This document shows positions 18,736 through 27,235 of a stretch of DNA of 64,000 bases, piece after piece. Position 1 is the first letter of the stretch; every line of letters begins with the position of its first letter. The position numbers and the translations under genes were made by a program. The notes below the pieces were generated by a model that had not been told where the DNA came from, ran no database searches, and worked only from the letters and a program-made list of their open reading frames with translations. Source of the stretch: Francisellaceae bacterium. GTDB taxonomy: Bacteria > Pseudomonadota > Gammaproteobacteria > UBA6186 > Azoamicaceae. The stretch lies in assembly GCA_018703155.1 (NCBI GenBank), contig JABJGS010000056.1, positions 1 through 64,000 of the forward strand, in the 5' to 3' direction.

Positions 18736-18758
18736 ATATGAAATTATATATTTCATAT
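18736..18758. terminator. AT-rich hairpin downstream of the ankyrin-like gene
   Basis: A nine-bp perfect inverted repeat (ATATGAAAT/ATTTCATAT) with a five-base loop, 32 bases beyond the stop of the minus-strand gene at 18791. Its T run is on the plus-strand side, so a terminator role for the minus-strand gene is uncertain. Confidence 0.3.
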
Positions 18759-18790
18759 ATTTTTAATTTGTTTTAAATTAAGAGGTTAGT

Positions 18791-20713
18791 TTAGTATTTA
18801 TACGGTGACCTTCTTCTTCTATTTTTTGTACCTGAGCTATCGGTTGGTGGTGTATAACCTTTATTTCTTCTTTTTTTCCATGGCTGCTTTCTAGGTTCGA
18901 ATTGAAACATTTGCATAACATCATGTAATAAACGCTCTCTTTCTTTGGTGTCATTTAGCGATCTCTCACTTTTCCTTGGAGCTGGGGGGCTAGCTTTTGT
19001 TAATAAAAGCGAATCTTCAGATGCTCTTATGACATCTGCCTCACATCTTTCTCGATATTGCGTTGTGAATGCCCTATTGCTTAGTCTTGATTTTCTTGGC
19101 GAGGTTAATGAAATAATCTGTTTTGGTAAGATAGCCATTGCGCTAGATTTTGGTTTTTTAAGAGAATAACCAAAACTTAGTGGTTCATGAGTTATTTTCC
19201 TATAGATTGAGATGAAGCCGCGGTACTCTTCAGAATTTTTGGCAATGGCATTAAGCTTTTCGAAAATCACATGATGATCAGAAATAGATTGAAGATCAAA
19301 ACCAAAGCTGAAATTGTGTAGTCGATACTCTGTGGCTCTAACAAATGCAACAGCAATTTCTAAGGCAATATCTTCTCCATGAGCAAGTGTATTGTCAACG
19401 TAAAGTTTTATATAAGTCAAAAGGGCAGGATCTTCTATAATACATTTGAATTCTGGGGATTTATGAGTCGTATTCCAAGCAAGAAAACGCAAAATTATAG
19501 GGTCATATCTCTTGGTGCATGCAATTTTAAAAGGATAATTGTTAATTATTTTCATGTTGTCAATGACACATGGATATTTATATTCTTCTGTAAGTGAATT
19601 GGATAACAATTCTATTGCTTGTGACGTTCTACCATGAAGACATGCTGCTCTGAAGCTGTAGTTATAAAAATCTTCTCTAGATGTGTTTTTTGTGATTGTA
19701 CATTCATGTAAATATAATTTCACATCATCCAAGTATGGACGTTCTGATCTAGGCGGGGATACCCATGAATTGATTAGCTTCAGAGATGTTGCTGCAAGAT
19801 TTATATCTAGTAAACCATGAAATGAGGTGTTTGTTGCGGCATCTGCTTTTAATGACATAACATAGTGAATGAGGTTTATGCAAAATGTTGAATTAGCTGA
19901 AAAGGTAGCCAAATACTCCGGATTTTTTTTTAACATTACTAATGTATGTAATGTTTTATAGTTATCTGGAGTAATATTTTCATGTTGTTTGAGATTTAAC
20001 AGTATAGTCACTAATTTGGGATATTTATGTTCACCATTACCTTTAACAGTGAAAAAATAATTTTCCATATCAATTTTTTCATCATAATGTGTATCATATA
20101 TTGTTTCTATTAATTTCCCAGGGATTGCTTGATATGTAAGAATATTTTCAATTTCTAATAATAGAAAATTTACTATATGAAAATGTCCTAATGAAAATGC
20201 TTTTCGAGCTAGAAAAAATGATTGTATCAAGGCATCTTCGATGCTAAAGAACAAATAAGTTTTAATAAAATAAGTGGGGCTGGGGTTTAGTTGATGGTAT
20301 TTGCTAAAGGCAAAAATAAGTTTTAATACTTCAAGGTGACCATGCTGGCACGCGAGAGCAGCTGACTCTTTACATGTTTGTCTGAACTTAATGATTGTTT
20401 TCGGAAATGCGGACTTCTCATGATTACTCACTTTTAAAAAATGATACACGATGCTAGTGGCACCATATTTGCAAGCATTATTGATAATGTCACTACCTAA
20501 ATTATGCTCTTCAATATGGTTTACAAGAATTGAGCAATTATGATCCGGTGAATTTTTGTATAACTGTGCATCTGATAAAAGGTTGTTTATCAAAATATCT
20601 TCATCTGGAGATGTTCTTCCACAACAGGCTTTTCTAAGAAGGAGCATTTGTTTTGTTAGAACAGAATATTTGGTCACAGCACAGTTCGCAGATACATTCA
20701 ATAATTTTGACAT
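18791..20713 (-). CDS. Ankyrin-like repeat protein with basic C-terminal tail
   Basis: A 640-residue protein with degenerate ankyrin-like helix pairs, for example NACKYGATSIVYHFLK, ALACQHGHLEVLKLIF (about residues 120-135), SLGHFHIVNFLLLE and AACLHGRTSQAIELLS. There is no signal peptide or membrane helix. The last ~30 residues are strongly basic, with PWKKRRNKG and TKNRRRRSPYK, resembling a bipartite nuclear localisation signal. Ankyrin proteins with such tails are common among host-directed effectors of intracellular bacteria, so an effector role is plausible but inferred. ATG at 20713 is preferred over the TTG six bases upstream because AGAAG is better spaced. Confidence 0.7.
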   Translation of the reverse strand: MSKLLNVSANCAVTKYSVLTKQMLLLRKACCGRTSPDEDILINNLLSDAQLYKNSPDHNCSILVNHIEEHNLGSDIINNACKYGATSIVYHFLKVSNHEKSAFPKTIIKFRQTCKESAALACQHGHLEVLKLIFAFSKYHQLNPSPTYFIKTYLFFSIEDALIQSFFLARKAFSLGHFHIVNFLLLEIENILTYQAIPGKLIETIYDTHYDEKIDMENYFFTVKGNGEHKYPKLVTILLNLKQHENITPDNYKTLHTLVMLKKNPEYLATFSANSTFCINLIHYVMSLKADAATNTSFHGLLDINLAATSLKLINSWVSPPRSERPYLDDVKLYLHECTITKNTSREDFYNYSFRAACLHGRTSQAIELLSNSLTEEYKYPCVIDNMKIINNYPFKIACTKRYDPIILRFLAWNTTHKSPEFKCIIEDPALLTYIKLYVDNTLAHGEDIALEIAVAFVRATEYRLHNFSFGFDLQSISDHHVIFEKLNAIAKNSEEYRGFISIYRKITHEPLSFGYSLKKPKSSAMAILPKQIISLTSPRKSRLSNRAFTTQYRERCEADVIRASEDSLLLTKASPPAPRKSERSLNDTKERERLLHDVMQMFQFEPRKQPWKKRRNKGYTPPTDSSGTKNRRRRSPYKY

Positions 20714-20771
20714 ATACAAATCTTCTTAATTCTGTCTTGCTAGAAGATGATTATTATTGAAGGTAATAATA

Positions 20772-20801
20772 CCATACATACAACTTTAGTTATATGTATG
20801 G
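20772..20801. terminator. Hairpin between two accessory genes
   Basis: A nine-bp perfect inverted repeat (CCATACATA/TATGTATGG) with a 12-base loop, between the two minus-strand genes. It could terminate the Thr/Ser-rich gene or act as an operator of the ankyrin-like gene; there is no T run. Confidence 0.3.
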
Positions 20802-20848
20802 GTTGTTTTACAATATTTCGATAAGAGATTTTGATTATTCCCAGATGA

Positions 20849-21565
20849 TCAAGGTCTAGGAGAGCCAGATCTAGTATTAGAATGATGATGTTCATCAAGA
20901 TCTTCGGTTTCTATCGAGACATCATCTATTGTATGTGTATTGATATGAGAGGCTGTTGCTGCAGTTAAATCTTCTACAGGGGGTACTTCTTCTTGGCTTA
21001 AAAGTGTTTGTATTAAATGGACTGATAGAGCATCTTCATATAGTTCACGTAACATTTGTGCATACGGGCCAAAGAGTCGAGCTGTAACACCAGGTAGACA
21101 ACCCCCACCGTCACCAATATTATCTGCTAAGCATGAAGTTACAATGGCCTGGTAATCTGGTCCCATAGATATAGCTAGTGACCAAACTCTTGAAATGATC
21201 TCAACTACATCTACATGAGATTCAGTATCCATAGTATTGCTAGCTGACTCAATTCTACCAAAACTAGAACTTATATTGGCAACATTTGAGCCAGAGCTTT
21301 CTGCAAATGTGGTTACTTGTGAACGTAAACTTGTAAGAGAGATACTTGCCGTTGATATAGTATCCATTGCAAATAGAACAGGAAGATTTGTTCTAATATA
21401 GCCTGATGTATGCAAATGTGCTCCAACACCAGATCTTCCTGTAACTGCATCTGATATACATATCACATTTAGTGTATTTAAATTTGTTTGAGTTGTTGTA
21501 TCGATAGTTATTGATGCACTTGCACCATGTCTTCTAGTGGCAAGATCATCTTCTGTAGCTGCCAT
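20849..21565 (-). CDS. Thr/Ser-rich hypothetical protein (238 aa)
   Basis: A 238-residue protein that I do not recognise. The N-terminal ~120 residues are rich in Thr, Ser and Ala (blocks such as ITIDTTTQTN and SLTSLRSQVTTF). The middle has helical segments (LADNIGDGGGCLPG, ARLFGPYAQMLRELYEDALS). The tail is acidic then His-rich (DLDEHHHSNTRSGSPRP). No signal peptide or membrane helix is seen. It has a strong ribosome-binding site (AAGGAGG, five bases before ATG), so it is probably translated well. Composition and neighbours suggest an accessory, perhaps secreted, protein. Confidence 0.65.
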   Translation of the reverse strand: MAATEDDLATRRHGASASITIDTTTQTNLNTLNVICISDAVTGRSGVGAHLHTSGYIRTNLPVLFAMDTISTASISLTSLRSQVTTFAESSGSNVANISSSFGRIESASNTMDTESHVDVVEIISRVWSLAISMGPDYQAIVTSCLADNIGDGGGCLPGVTARLFGPYAQMLRELYEDALSVHLIQTLLSQEEVPPVEDLTAATASHINTHTIDDVSIETEDLDEHHHSNTRSGSPRP

Positions 21566-21615
21566 AGAACCCTCCTTGGTTAGAATTATGATTAAGTTGT
21601 ATAACTTTTATACGG

Positions 21616-21670
21616 GTTAGGCCATTTTTAAGCATTTTTATTAGATTAACTGAACTTTTAGTTAGGCCAT
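21616..21670. repeat. Direct repeat upstream of ndk
   Basis: GTTAGGCCAT occurs at 21616-21625 and again at 21661-21670, each preceded by AACTTTTA at slightly different spacing. It lies between the divergent Thr/Ser-rich gene and ndk and could be a paired regulatory site. Confidence 0.35.
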
Positions 21671-21753
21671 GTTAATATATTAGTCCAGCATCTAGTGTTT
21701 TAAAACAATTACAATATGCTAAATCAAATCTTAAATTATGTGGAGTAACTAAC

Positions 21754-22179
21754 ATGGCGGTAGAACGCACACTTTCAATAATCAAGCCCGACGCAGTGGC
21801 TAAGAATGTAATCGGCGAAATCATTGCTCGATTCGAAAAAAACAACTTAAAGGTAATTGCTGGAAAAATGCTACACCTGTCGAAAGATCAAGCAGAATCT
21901 TTCTATGAAGTGCATAAAGAAAGACCTTTTTTTGGTGATCTTGTAAGCTTCATGATTTCAGGTCCTGTATTTGTACAAGCGCTTGAGGGTGAAAATGCTG
22001 TAGCCAAAAATAGAGATATTATGGGCGAGACTGATCCTAAAAATGCAGCAGAAGGAACTATCAGACGTGATTTTGCAAATAGCATTGATGCTAATGCAGT
22101 TCATGGCTCAGATTCTATAGAAAATGCGCAGCGAGAAATTAGTTTTTTCTTTGAATCTGCTGACGTACTTTCAAGGTAA
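21754..22179 (+). CDS. ndk: Nucleoside diphosphate kinase
   Basis: A 141-residue protein of normal bacterial Ndk length. It starts with [17 protein letters not shown] and has the active-site region [20 protein letters not shown], containing the phosphorylated His. Ndk moves phosphate from ATP to other (d)NDPs through this His. It is the first gene of the conserved ndk-rlmN-pilF-hisS-yfgM-bamB-der block. TGGAG lies ahead of the ATG. Confidence 0.97.
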   Translation: MAVERTLSIIKPDAVAKNVIGEIIARFEKNNLKVIAGKMLHLSKDQAESFYEVHKERPFFGDLVSFMISGPVFVQALEGENAVAKNRDIMGETDPKNAAEGTIRRDFANSIDANAVHGSDSIENAQREISFFFESADVLSR

Positions 22180-22188
22180 TAAGTGATA

Positions 22189-23331
22189 ATGGCTGAATAC
22201 GGAAGTAATATTCTAGGTATTTCTAGAACAAAACTAGAATTGATTTTGCGCGATCTTGATGTGAGTCAAGAGCGTGCAAAAGATATATTTAAATATATCC
22301 ATAGAGAATTCATTACTGATTTTAACTTTATGCCAAAAATCAGCAGAGTTTTACAAAATACATTAACAGACAATTATATTGTAAAGCCTGCAAGTATTGT
22401 AAAAGAGAGTATTGCTACAGATGGTACTATAAAGTGGCTGATAGATGTCGGCGCGAATAATTTCATTGAAACAGTTTATATTCCAGAGAAAAATAGGGCA
22501 ACACTATGTATTTCTTCACAAATAGGATGCATGTTGAACTGTTCTTTTTGCTCTACAGCTAAACAAGGTTTTAATCGAAACTTATCTGCAAATGAAATTA
22601 TTGGTCAGTTGTGGCTAGCACAAAAACGATTGTATGAAATTAAAGATATAGAACAACCACGAATAACAAATGTTGTATTTATGGGGATGGGAGAGCCATT
22701 ATTAAATACATCAGCAGTATTTGAAGCGATCTCTATAATGAATGATGACTATGCCTATGGTTTATCTCATAAGAAGGTTACGGTAAGCACTTCTGGTGTT
22801 GTTCCAGGGATTCTAGAGTTGGCCAAGATAAAAGGCGCAACTTTAGCAATATCTATGCATGCAGCATATGATGAGCTACGTGATATTTTAACACCTATAA
22901 ATAGAAAGTACCCAATCAGTAAATTAATAGATTCATTAGAAAAATTTGTGCAAATCAGATCAAATAAAGATAAAGTTTTAATTGAATACATAATGCTAAA
23001 AGATATAAATGATTCCTCAGAAGATGCACAAGCATTAGCTGACATTCTAGAAGATTTACCTATCAAAGTTAATCTCATTCCATTTAATACCTTTCCGGGT
23101 TCAAATTATGAATGTAGTGATGACCGGACTATTTCAGAATTCTGGGATAATTTAGATAAACGAGGAATAATAACAACTATTAGGAAGACTCGGGGAGAGA
23201 ACATAGCGGCAGCGTGTGGGCAGTTGGCTGGTGAAATATTAGATCGAACTAAGCGGAATAAAAGGTATATTAAGAGTATGCAAGGAAGTATAACTGCAAA
23301 TACAAACATTATTGTATCAGGGAGAGTTTAA
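22189..23331 (+). CDS. rlmN: Dual-specificity RNA methyltransferase RlmN
   Basis: A radical-SAM enzyme of 380 residues that methylates C2 of A2503 in 23S rRNA and A37 in some tRNAs. The iron-sulfur motif CMLNCSFC gives Cys114, Cys118 and Cys121. GMGEPLLN and the C-terminal GENIAAACGQLAGE, with the methyl-carrying Cys, are also present. The ATG at 22189 is used; a GTG at 22183 adds two residues and is better spaced from AAGG, so it remains possible. The gene begins nine bases after ndk. Confidence 0.96.
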   Translation: MAEYGSNILGISRTKLELILRDLDVSQERAKDIFKYIHREFITDFNFMPKISRVLQNTLTDNYIVKPASIVKESIATDGTIKWLIDVGANNFIETVYIPEKNRATLCISSQIGCMLNCSFCSTAKQGFNRNLSANEIIGQLWLAQKRLYEIKDIEQPRITNVVFMGMGEPLLNTSAVFEAISIMNDDYAYGLSHKKVTVSTSGVVPGILELAKIKGATLAISMHAAYDELRDILTPINRKYPISKLIDSLEKFVQIRSNKDKVLIEYIMLKDINDSSEDAQALADILEDLPIKVNLIPFNTFPGSNYECSDDRTISEFWDNLDKRGIITTIRKTRGENIAAACGQLAGEILDRTKRNKRYIKSMQGSITANTNIIVSGRV

Positions 23332-23332
23332 T

Positions 23333-24163
23333 ATGTTAGTTAAAAAGAGTTTACAATTACTGTCACTAGGAGCTCTAATTTTTTGCGTAGCATGTGGCAC
23401 GGCAAAAAAGAATAGATATCAGGATAATCAGTCAGCGATAGATAAGCCAGATAGCCTGCCTTTCTATATGAAGAAACCTGATTATAAAAAGGCTGCTGAA
23501 TTGAATGTACAGCTTGGGTATGGCTATTTAAAACAAAAAAATTACTCTAGATCTAAAATGAAATTTATCTATGCTTTAGATTTATCCCCTAAATCTCCAG
23601 AAGCACATGCCGGTATTGCTAAATATTATCATGTCGTTGGTGAACATGACGATGCAGAGACTCACTATCTTGAGGCAATAAAATATAGTAAACGCAAAGC
23701 TGAAGATAAACACAACTATGCAATATTCTTGTGTGACCGCCATAAAGTAGAGCAAGCAAAAACACAATTCATCGAAGCTATTGATGAAAAAACTTATGAT
23801 GGAGTTGCTGTTTCTTATCAGAGTTTAGCCAGCTGTATGCAATCACATGACAGACTAGAGGAAGCTGAGAAATACTATCATGCAGCATTACGGCATGATC
23901 CTTATTTATCAGATACGGTTTTGGAGTTATCTAAAATAACTTATGCAAAAAAACAGTTGGAAACATCATGGAATTATTTTATTCATTACAAAAGTAACAA
24001 TAACTTAGATGCAAAAGCATTGTTACATGGAGCAACATTAGCCTCAGAACTTGGTGATGTTGATACTTCGGCCAGCTTAGGGTTGATGTTGAAGAGTCGC
24101 TATCGTGAATCTTTTGAGTATAAAAAATATTTAAATTTAATTGATAAAAGCACTAAGGTATAA
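23333..24163 (+). CDS. pilW: Type IV pilus biogenesis/stability lipoprotein PilW (PilF)
   Basis: A 276-residue TPR lipoprotein. The N-terminus has Lys-rich residues, a hydrophobic stretch and a CVAC lipobox (Cys at about residue 22). TPR helices follow, such as AELNVQLGYGYLKQKNYSRS, AHAGIAKYYHVVGEHDDAE and EAEKYYHAALRHDPYLSD. PilW/PilF pilots the PilQ secretin to the outer membrane. The ATG at 23333 has GGAGAG seven bases upstream and follows the rlmN stop directly. The position after rlmN is conserved in gammaproteobacteria. It supports a pilus system, consistent with the prepilin-like gene at 16102. Confidence 0.88.
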   Translation: MLVKKSLQLLSLGALIFCVACGTAKKNRYQDNQSAIDKPDSLPFYMKKPDYKKAAELNVQLGYGYLKQKNYSRSKMKFIYALDLSPKSPEAHAGIAKYYHVVGEHDDAETHYLEAIKYSKRKAEDKHNYAIFLCDRHKVEQAKTQFIEAIDEKTYDGVAVSYQSLASCMQSHDRLEEAEKYYHAALRHDPYLSDTVLELSKITYAKKQLETSWNYFIHYKSNNNLDAKALLHGATLASELGDVDTSASLGLMLKSRYRESFEYKKYLNLIDKSTKV

Positions 24164-24164
24164 A

Positions 24165-25433
24165 ATGGGCTTAGTTTACAAATCAATAAAAGGTATGCCA
24201 GATTTATTGCCAGAGGCAATGGATATCTGGCATATTGTTGAAGATAAAATTCGTACAGTAATGCACAGCTATTCATATAGTGAGATTAGAACACCAGTAT
24301 TAGAAAAAACTGAACTCTTTAAACGTTCTATTGGTGAAGTTACTGATATAGTGGAAAAAGAAATGTATTCCTTTGTTGATAGGGATAAGCATGATACTAA
24401 TATAACACTAAGACCTGAGGGAACTGCAGGTTGTGTTCGTGCTGTACTTGAAAGTAGCATGATCCGTAATAATCAACAGCAGCGATTATGGTATATGGGG
24501 CCTATGTATCGACGCGAGCGGCCACAAAAAGGTCGGTATCGTCAATTTTATCAATTTGGGATAGAATTTTTTTCAGTACCAACTGTTGATGCGGAAATAG
24601 AGCAAATTCAAATTGCTTATGATATTTTTAATTCATTAGGATTATTGAACTTTGTTTCTTTAGAAATAAATTCTTTAGGGGGTAAGGAATCACGAGCTCG
24701 TTTCACTAAAAAATTAGTATTATATTTTGAAAATCATTTGGATGAATTAGATGAAGATAGTAAGAGACGTCTTACTAATAATCCTCTTAGAATTTTAGAC
24801 TCTAAAGTTTCATCTATGATTGCAATAATAGATAATGCACCAAAACTAATTGATTTTCTTAGTGAACAAGAAACAAGTGATTTGGAGCAAGTTAAAAAAG
24901 GTTTAGATACACTTGGTATTCCTTACAAATTAAATCCAAAAATAGTTCGAGGTTTAGATTATTATCAAGGCTTAGTATATGAGTGGGTTACAGACAAGCT
25001 TGGCTCTCAATCAGCAATTTGCGCTGGTGGAAGATATGATAATTTAATTGAACAATTAGGAGGTAACCCTGGTCATGGGGTAGGTTTTGCTATGGGTATT
25101 GAAAGAGTCATAGCATTGCTAGAGTTTGTAGATAATACTAATGTTAAAAATAATGCATTTTTATTCACAGTTGGTGATATAGATATCTCTAAAGTACATG
25201 TTTTAGTTGGCAAAATTAGAGCAAGTTGTCCACAAATTGAAATATGGGTGAATTGGACAAAAGCTAGCGTTGGGACTCAAATGAAGAAAGCACATAAACA
25301 TGAAGCGCGATGGGCAATGTTGATTGGAGAACAAGAATTAGACAATATGACAGTTACAATAAAATCCATGCATGATAATGGCCCACAGCAGGAAGTTTCT
25401 GTTGAAGAATTAGCAAAAATTTTAAATATCTAG
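24165..25433 (+). CDS. hisS: Histidine--tRNA ligase
   Basis: A class II aminoacyl-tRNA synthetase of 422 residues, normal for HisRS. Visible motifs are the start KGMPDLLPEAMDIWHIVE, TLRPEGTAGCVRA (motif 2 region), RRERPQKGRYRQFYQFGIE, the histidine motifs RGLDYYQGLVYEW and GGRYDNLI, and GFAMGIERV (motif 3). It attaches His to tRNA-His in the cytoplasm. The ATG at 24165 with AAGGTA upstream is chosen over the upstream TTG. In most gammaproteobacteria rodZ and ispG lie between pilF and hisS; both are absent here. Confidence 0.97.
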   Translation: MGLVYKSIKGMPDLLPEAMDIWHIVEDKIRTVMHSYSYSEIRTPVLEKTELFKRSIGEVTDIVEKEMYSFVDRDKHDTNITLRPEGTAGCVRAVLESSMIRNNQQQRLWYMGPMYRRERPQKGRYRQFYQFGIEFFSVPTVDAEIEQIQIAYDIFNSLGLLNFVSLEINSLGGKESRARFTKKLVLYFENHLDELDEDSKRRLTNNPLRILDSKVSSMIAIIDNAPKLIDFLSEQETSDLEQVKKGLDTLGIPYKLNPKIVRGLDYYQGLVYEWVTDKLGSQSAICAGGRYDNLIEQLGGNPGHGVGFAMGIERVIALLEFVDNTNVKNNAFLFTVGDIDISKVHVLVGKIRASCPQIEIWVNWTKASVGTQMKKAHKHEARWAMLIGEQELDNMTVTIKSMHDNGPQQEVSVEELAKILNI

Positions 25434-25442
25434 GAGATTTTA

Positions 25443-26093
25443 ATGAGTGAGGCTTTAGAAGAGCAACAGCAAGTAGAGAACATCATGAGAATGTGGCGTG
25501 ACAACAGGAAGTGGATTATAAACATGATAATTGCTTGTATCATAGTATACTTCGGGATTTCATATTATAAGCATCACAAAGAAGTGCGTTTAAGCAAAGC
25601 ATCTGAAGAGTATGTCGACTTAATGAACGCTGTGTCTAGGGATGATAGTGAGTTAGCACAAATAAAATCAGCAAGTATGATTGAAAAGTACAATTATACT
25701 GTGTATGGTGCCTTTGCTAGGTTAGTTTCAGCTAAACTTGCTGTTGATGCTGGAGACTGGGAAAAAGCTAAGCAGCAATATACTCTAGTAATAAAAGAGA
25801 GAGAGAACACCGAAATTGCAGCTTTAGCACGACTTCGACTAGGGAAGTTGATGTTCTTATCTATGGGTGATGCTAAGGGTGCACTTCAGATATTGTCAAA
25901 GTATGAAGATGGCTATCAACAATTATTTTCAGAGCTGAAAGGTGATATTTATATAAGCCTAGGTGAATATGAGTTAGCAAAGTCTAGTTACATTGATGCT
26001 ACAAAAGTTGATTCGAAACAAATTAGTCCTTTTTTGACCGTGAAGCTAATGAATCTGGGACATAAAGATAGTAATAACAAGGAATTGAAATGA
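25443..26093 (+). CDS. yfgM: YfgM family membrane-anchored TPR protein
   Basis: A 216-residue protein with one N-terminal membrane helix (about residues 22-40, WIINMIIACIIVYFGISYY) and a periplasmic TPR-like domain. E. coli YfgM interacts with SecYEG and PpiD and aids periplasmic folding. AGGAG sits just before the ATG. The stop overlaps the bamB start by four bases, so the two are co-translated; the hisS-yfgM-bamB-der order is the usual one. Confidence 0.92.
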   Translation: MSEALEEQQQVENIMRMWRDNRKWIINMIIACIIVYFGISYYKHHKEVRLSKASEEYVDLMNAVSRDDSELAQIKSASMIEKYNYTVYGAFARLVSAKLAVDAGDWEKAKQQYTLVIKERENTEIAALARLRLGKLMFLSMGDAKGALQILSKYEDGYQQLFSELKGDIYISLGEYELAKSSYIDATKVDSKQISPFLTVKLMNLGHKDSNNKELK

Positions 26094-27226
26094 AGTTTAT
26101 TAAGCATATAGCATTAATATTGCTAGTGATTTCTCTGCAAGGATGTAATTCTATAGAGAAAAAAATAGACAAATTACCAAAGAAAGCTTTACCAAAAGTT
26201 GTAAGTGCCTCTTTTCCTTTACAAAAAAAATGGCAAGTAAAAGCAGGTAGTGGTGTTGGTGGCAGCTACGCAGTACTTAGCCCTGCAATAAATGGCAATA
26301 TGGTATATTTTGCTGATCACAAAGGTCAAGTTTTTGCTTATAACGAGCATGGTAAGAAATTATGGGAAAATAAATTATCTACTAAAGTTAGTGCTGCAGT
26401 TACGATCGCAAATAGTGGTTTATTATTAATTGGTGAAAATAAAGCCACATTAATTAATACTGATGATGGCTCTCTTGTGTGGGAAAGTGATTTAGGATCT
26501 GAAGTATTTGCACTTCCAAGTGCATCAGAGGCCCATGCATATGTACATTTACTTGATGGATATATAGTTGCTGTAGATTTAAGTACAGGAAATATTGCTT
26601 GGCGCTATTCTGCCCAAACTCCAAGCATTGTAATGCGAAAAAGTTCAAGTGCTGTGATTAAATCCAACAAACTGTACACAGGTCTTGCAAATGGCAAAGT
26701 TGTAGCATTACGATTGCATGATGGAAGCTTATATTGGGAGCAAGAGGTTGGAGTGCCATCAGGAAAACGTGATATACAAAGAATGGCTGATGTTAGTGCA
26801 ACCCCAATAGTCGATGATAATACAATTTATGCTGCGGCGTACAAAGGAAATTTATCAGCTTTAGACTTGGTTACTGGCAGAGTACTATGGCAGTCTTCAA
26901 TATCCACCTTAAATGCTGGTGATATATATAAGGATGCCTTGTTTTTCTCTGATACAAAAGGGCACATTAAAAGCTATAGTAAATCAACTGGTCGAGTAAA
27001 TTGGAATAGTGATACATTGGAAGGTCGAATGTTAACCGGGCCAGTGGTTTATAAGAAAAATATTTTCATCGGGGATGAAGAGGGTAACTTGCATGTGTTT
27101 GATTTTAAGGGTGACTATATATCCAGAATTAAGTTAGCATCAGCAGTTACAAAAGCCCCTGTAGTTCAAAATGGAGAACTACTAATATTAACAAGCAATG
27201 GAACTTTGCATATATTTTCAAACTAG
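26090..27226 (+). CDS. bamB: Outer membrane assembly lipoprotein BamB
   Basis: A 378-residue lipoprotein: signal peptide with lipobox SLQGC (Cys at residue 19), then an eight-bladed beta-propeller with PQQ-like repeats (for example GKKLWENKLSTKVSAAV, GSLVWESDLGSEVFALP, GNIAWRYSAQTPS, GRVLWQSSISTLNAG). BamB is part of the BAM complex that inserts beta-barrel proteins into the outer membrane. Length and gene position are typical. Translation is coupled to yfgM through an ATGA overlap. Confidence 0.95.
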   Translation: MKFIKHIALILLVISLQGCNSIEKKIDKLPKKALPKVVSASFPLQKKWQVKAGSGVGGSYAVLSPAINGNMVYFADHKGQVFAYNEHGKKLWENKLSTKVSAAVTIANSGLLLIGENKATLINTDDGSLVWESDLGSEVFALPSASEAHAYVHLLDGYIVAVDLSTGNIAWRYSAQTPSIVMRKSSSAVIKSNKLYTGLANGKVVALRLHDGSLYWEQEVGVPSGKRDIQRMADVSATPIVDDNTIYAAAYKGNLSALDLVTGRVLWQSSISTLNAGDIYKDALFFSDTKGHIKSYSKSTGRVNWNSDTLEGRMLTGPVVYKKNIFIGDEEGNLHVFDFKGDYISRIKLASAVTKAPVVQNGELLILTSNGTLHIFSN

Positions 27227-27235
27227 GTTGTAAGA

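Larger units (their letters stand above)
18431..18790. other. Non-coding region with a dispersed repeat and a hairpin
   Basis: About 360 bases between two minus-strand genes. It holds GGTGCGTATACA (18549-18560), one copy of a 21-bp repeat (18597-18617) and an AT-rich hairpin (18736-18758). No convincing reading frame was seen. Confidence 0.55.
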
